NCBI GenBank assembly: GCA_016285645.1
Contig: JAEERC010000038.1
Coordinates: 18,864-82,863, forward strand
Reading direction: 5' to 3'
Source of the DNA: Clostridiaceae bacterium
Lineage (GTDB): Bacteria > Bacillota > Clostridia > Oscillospirales > Acutalibacteraceae
Length of the DNA: 64,000 nucleotides
Shown piece after piece: positions 62,283-64,000 of this stretch. The notes under the pieces are model-generated. The model had not been told where the DNA came from, did no database searches, and saw only the letters and a program-made list of their open reading frames with translations. The position numbers and the translations under genes are program-made. Each line of letters begins with the position of its first letter. Positions within the stretch are counted from its first letter, which is position 1.

Positions 62283-64000
62283 TCAGGGATTCTGGTTAAT
62301 TGTGGTGACATATGCAACGTGGCTTCTAACTGTTGAAATGTCGCCGTTGTCAATGCCGCCGTTGTGGTTCGCGTCAGCCGCGAGTGCCTTGTACTTGTTG
62401 TATTCAGGATCCGTTTCGTCGGACCAGCCTGTGTTGCCCGCGAATTCGGCTCTGATAGCGGATACGTCCGCGGTTGTTACTCTGCCGTCGCCGTTGACAT
62501 CGCCGAATACAACTACCGTGAAGGTTTCAACAACGCTGTTGTCGTAGTTGTCGTAAACGGTAACGATTGAGCCGGTGCCGTAGAGGCCGTTGTTGTTGTA
62601 GGTGTCAACAGGTGTAATTACCATGTAGCCGTCGCCTTCAACATCAAGGAATACATTCATAAGCTTGTCATGAGTTACGTAAACATCGCCGTCCGTGTCT
62701 GCGAAACCGTAAACGATATAGTCGGTTCTGTCAACGGTGGTTGTTTCGGTGTTCCTTGCGATAAGCTTGGGAAGTACTCTGTAGGTCGCGGTGATTGTTA
62801 CATCATCTTCGGGTATAACTGTCGGGAAGTCAACGGGGTCGTTGTTACCGTCAACCCAGCCGGTGAATGCCTGACCGTCGACTGTTGCAGGAGTGGGAGT
62901 CTCGGTTATCGGGTCACCCGGGAAGCCTTCGATGGTGTGGTCGCCTGTTGCGTCTGAATATGTGATTGTTACCTTGCCGACATAGATTACGGTGATTTCA
63001 AGGTCGCCTGAAGGCATATTGCCGGCGATGACTGCCTGATTATCATTCTGAAGTTTGTAGTCGGGTGAAAGGTCGGGTGAAATCACGCTGTACGGAGCTC
63101 CGAACTCATACTCGGCAGCAACTGCGGGTGATACTGTTGCGCCCTTTGTATCAACATAAGTGATTGTAAGCGTGTAGCTTTCGTTGGAGAATACGGGGTA
63201 GAACGCTACGCCGCTTGTGCTGTCCATAGTGCCGAGGTTTTCATCGGGAACGGTTGCGTCGGGATTTCTTGACCAGCCGTCGAACTTCTGACCTTCGGGT
63301 GCTGTGGGCTCTTCTGCGGGCGCCGTGATGTCTTCGCCGTATTTAACCGGAACATCTACTGTTGTGCCGTCGGGCATTGTGAACGATGCGCTGTAGGTGT
63401 TGGCTATATAGGTTACGTTGATAACAAGAGATTCGCTTGTAAGCGTACCGGTGAGATCGACATCCGAAGTCCAGTAGTAACCTGTGATCTCTTCAACCTC
63501 GTCTGTTACATCGTAAGCTTCATTTACGGAATACGTTGTAATAGTCTTGGATTCGGCCGCCTGTCTGCCGTTCTCATACTTGAAGTTGATTGTGATGCCT
63601 GCCGCGTGAGGCGTGTAGGTGATTGTGATTGTGAGGTTGTCAGCGGGCATTGTGCCTCTTACGGCATTGTCAGCAGTCCAGCTGTAACCTGCCACATCAG
63701 CGGGAGTCACATCATAAGCTTCGTTGGTGCGGAATGTGAAGTCTTCGCTTGTTTCGGCAACTGAACCGTCGCTGTATTTGGTGATTACGGTGAGGGTCTG
63801 CTCATCGGGTTCGTAAGTGATTGTGATGGTGAGGTCGTCAGCGGGCATATTGCCTGTTACATCCACATCTGAAGTCCATGTGTAACCTGCAACCTCGGCG
63901 GGAGTCACATCATAAGCTTCGTTGGTGTGGTATGTGAAGTCTTCGCTTGTTTCGGCAACTGTACCGTCGCTGTATTTGGTGATTACGGTGGGTGGGTGGA
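62283..64000 (-). CDS. Repeat-rich surface protein with C-terminal dockerin-like domain (5' end outside window)
   Basis: The open frame runs from the window edge to 62283 (at least 572 residues). MucBP-like units of 66 residues (NEAYDVTPAEVAGYTW...GTMPADNLTITITY) repeat at the N-terminal side, followed by InlB-like units and a beta-rich domain. The C-terminus has two calcium-loop segments, GDVNGDGRVTTADVSAIR and DANHNGGIDNGDISTVR, the layout of a type I dockerin. There is no sortase signal. The GTG at 63908 is inside the repeats and not the real start. It is 149 nt upstream of the cohesin-like gene in the same direction. Confidence 0.8.
   Translation of the reverse strand, partial: HPPTVITKYSDGTVAETSEDFTYHTNEAYDVTPAEVAGYTWTSDVDVTGNMPADDLTITITYEPDEQTLTVITKYSDGSVAETSEDFTFRTNEAYDVTPADVAGYSWTADNAVRGTMPADNLTITITYTPHAAGITINFKYENGRQAAESKTITTYSVNEAYDVTDEVEEITGYYWTSDVDLTGTLTSESLVINVTYIANTYSASFTMPDGTTVDVPVKYGEDITAPAEEPTAPEGQKFDGWSRNPDATVPDENLGTMDSTSGVAFYPVFSNESYTLTITYVDTKGATVSPAVAAEYEFGAPYSVISPDLSPDYKLQNDNQAVIAGNMPSGDLEITVIYVGKVTITYSDATGDHTIEGFPGDPITETPTPATVDGQAFTGWVDGNNDPVDFPTVIPEDDVTITATYRVLPKLIARNTETTTVDRTDYIVYGFADTDGDVYVTHDKLMNVFLDVEGDGYMVITPVDTYNNNGLYGTGSIVTVYDNYDNSVVETFTVVVFGDVNGDGRVTTADVSAIRAEFAGNTGWSDETDPEYNKYKALAADANHNGGIDNGDISTVRSHVAYVTTINQNP

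Noticed and set aside
62134..64000. CRISPR array or similar nucleotide repeat array at the right end
   Set aside because: The repeats have a 198-nt period in frame with a coding region and encode MucBP-like protein units; there are no short repeats with unique spacers.

Overview
The window looks like a chromosome segment of an anaerobic, Gram-positive Clostridia bacterium, probably an Oscillospirales/Ruminococcaceae-type gut lineage and probably a draft or metagenome contig. This is inferred from: a PolC-type DNA polymerase III in the Firmicutes pyrH-frr-uppS-cdsA-dxr-rseP-polC cluster; strong AGGAGG ribosome binding sites with frequent TTG/GTG starts; many sigma-A-like TTGACA-17-TATAAT promoters; an H-cluster maturation gene (hydF); the non-mevalonate isoprenoid pathway; and lipoprotein and sortase-type surface signals. 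No phage, integrase, transposase or CRISPR array was seen.

Layout. 1-2.6 kb: a secreted metallophosphoesterase and an SGNH-hydrolase lipoprotein. 2.8-7.2 kb: carAB. 7.2-10.7 kb: two uncharacterised gene pairs, a DUF5058 membrane protein with a membrane partner, and an IscU-like scaffold with a GGGtGRT protein. 10.7-18.8 kb: single genes (LCAT-like hydrolase, MATE exporter, SDR enzyme, a lipoprotein sharing a domain with the first gene, tRNA-Thr, small secreted and zinc-ribbon proteins, and a 42-residue membrane protein). 18.8-25.7 kb: mrp-serS, GtrA-like protein, lipoprotein, DUF1846 protein, hydF. 25.7-29.9 kb: membrane-anchored beta-helix protein and an M20 peptidase. 29.9-40.6 kb (minus strand): pyrH-frr, then uppS-cdsA-dxr-rseP-ispG-polC, joining nucleotide, ribosome-recycling, isoprenoid/phospholipid and replication functions. 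40.7-45.6 kb: GPH sugar symporter, typA, ribF, type-4 uracil-DNA glycosylase. 45.6-54 kb: NAD(P)-binding protein, mltG, zinc-ribbon membrane protein, H-protein-like lipoyl-domain protein, sodium:solute symporter, GH20 hexosaminidase, CNNM/CorC protein. 54-54.7 kb: a gene-free block of repeats and hairpins. 54.7-64 kb: two giant repeat-rich surface proteins, the second running off the window.

The most notable candidate system is that surface locus. One 2475-residue protein has two N-terminal cohesin-like domains, about 26 MucBP/InlB-type stalk repeats and a sortase-like C-terminus (VPHTG, membrane segment, lysines). The adjacent upstream gene has the same kinds of repeats but ends in a dockerin-like pair of calcium loops. 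This suggests a cohesin-dockerin surface adhesin or scaffold, but the cohesin assignment is by eye and needs structural confirmation. Other points of interest are a perfect palindrome covering the -35 box of the sodium:solute symporter promoter, an apparent ACG start codon, a Cys in place of the nucleophile Ser in an LCAT-like hydrolase, an H-protein-like gene starting 5 nt behind a terminator, and families of intergenic hairpin repeats.
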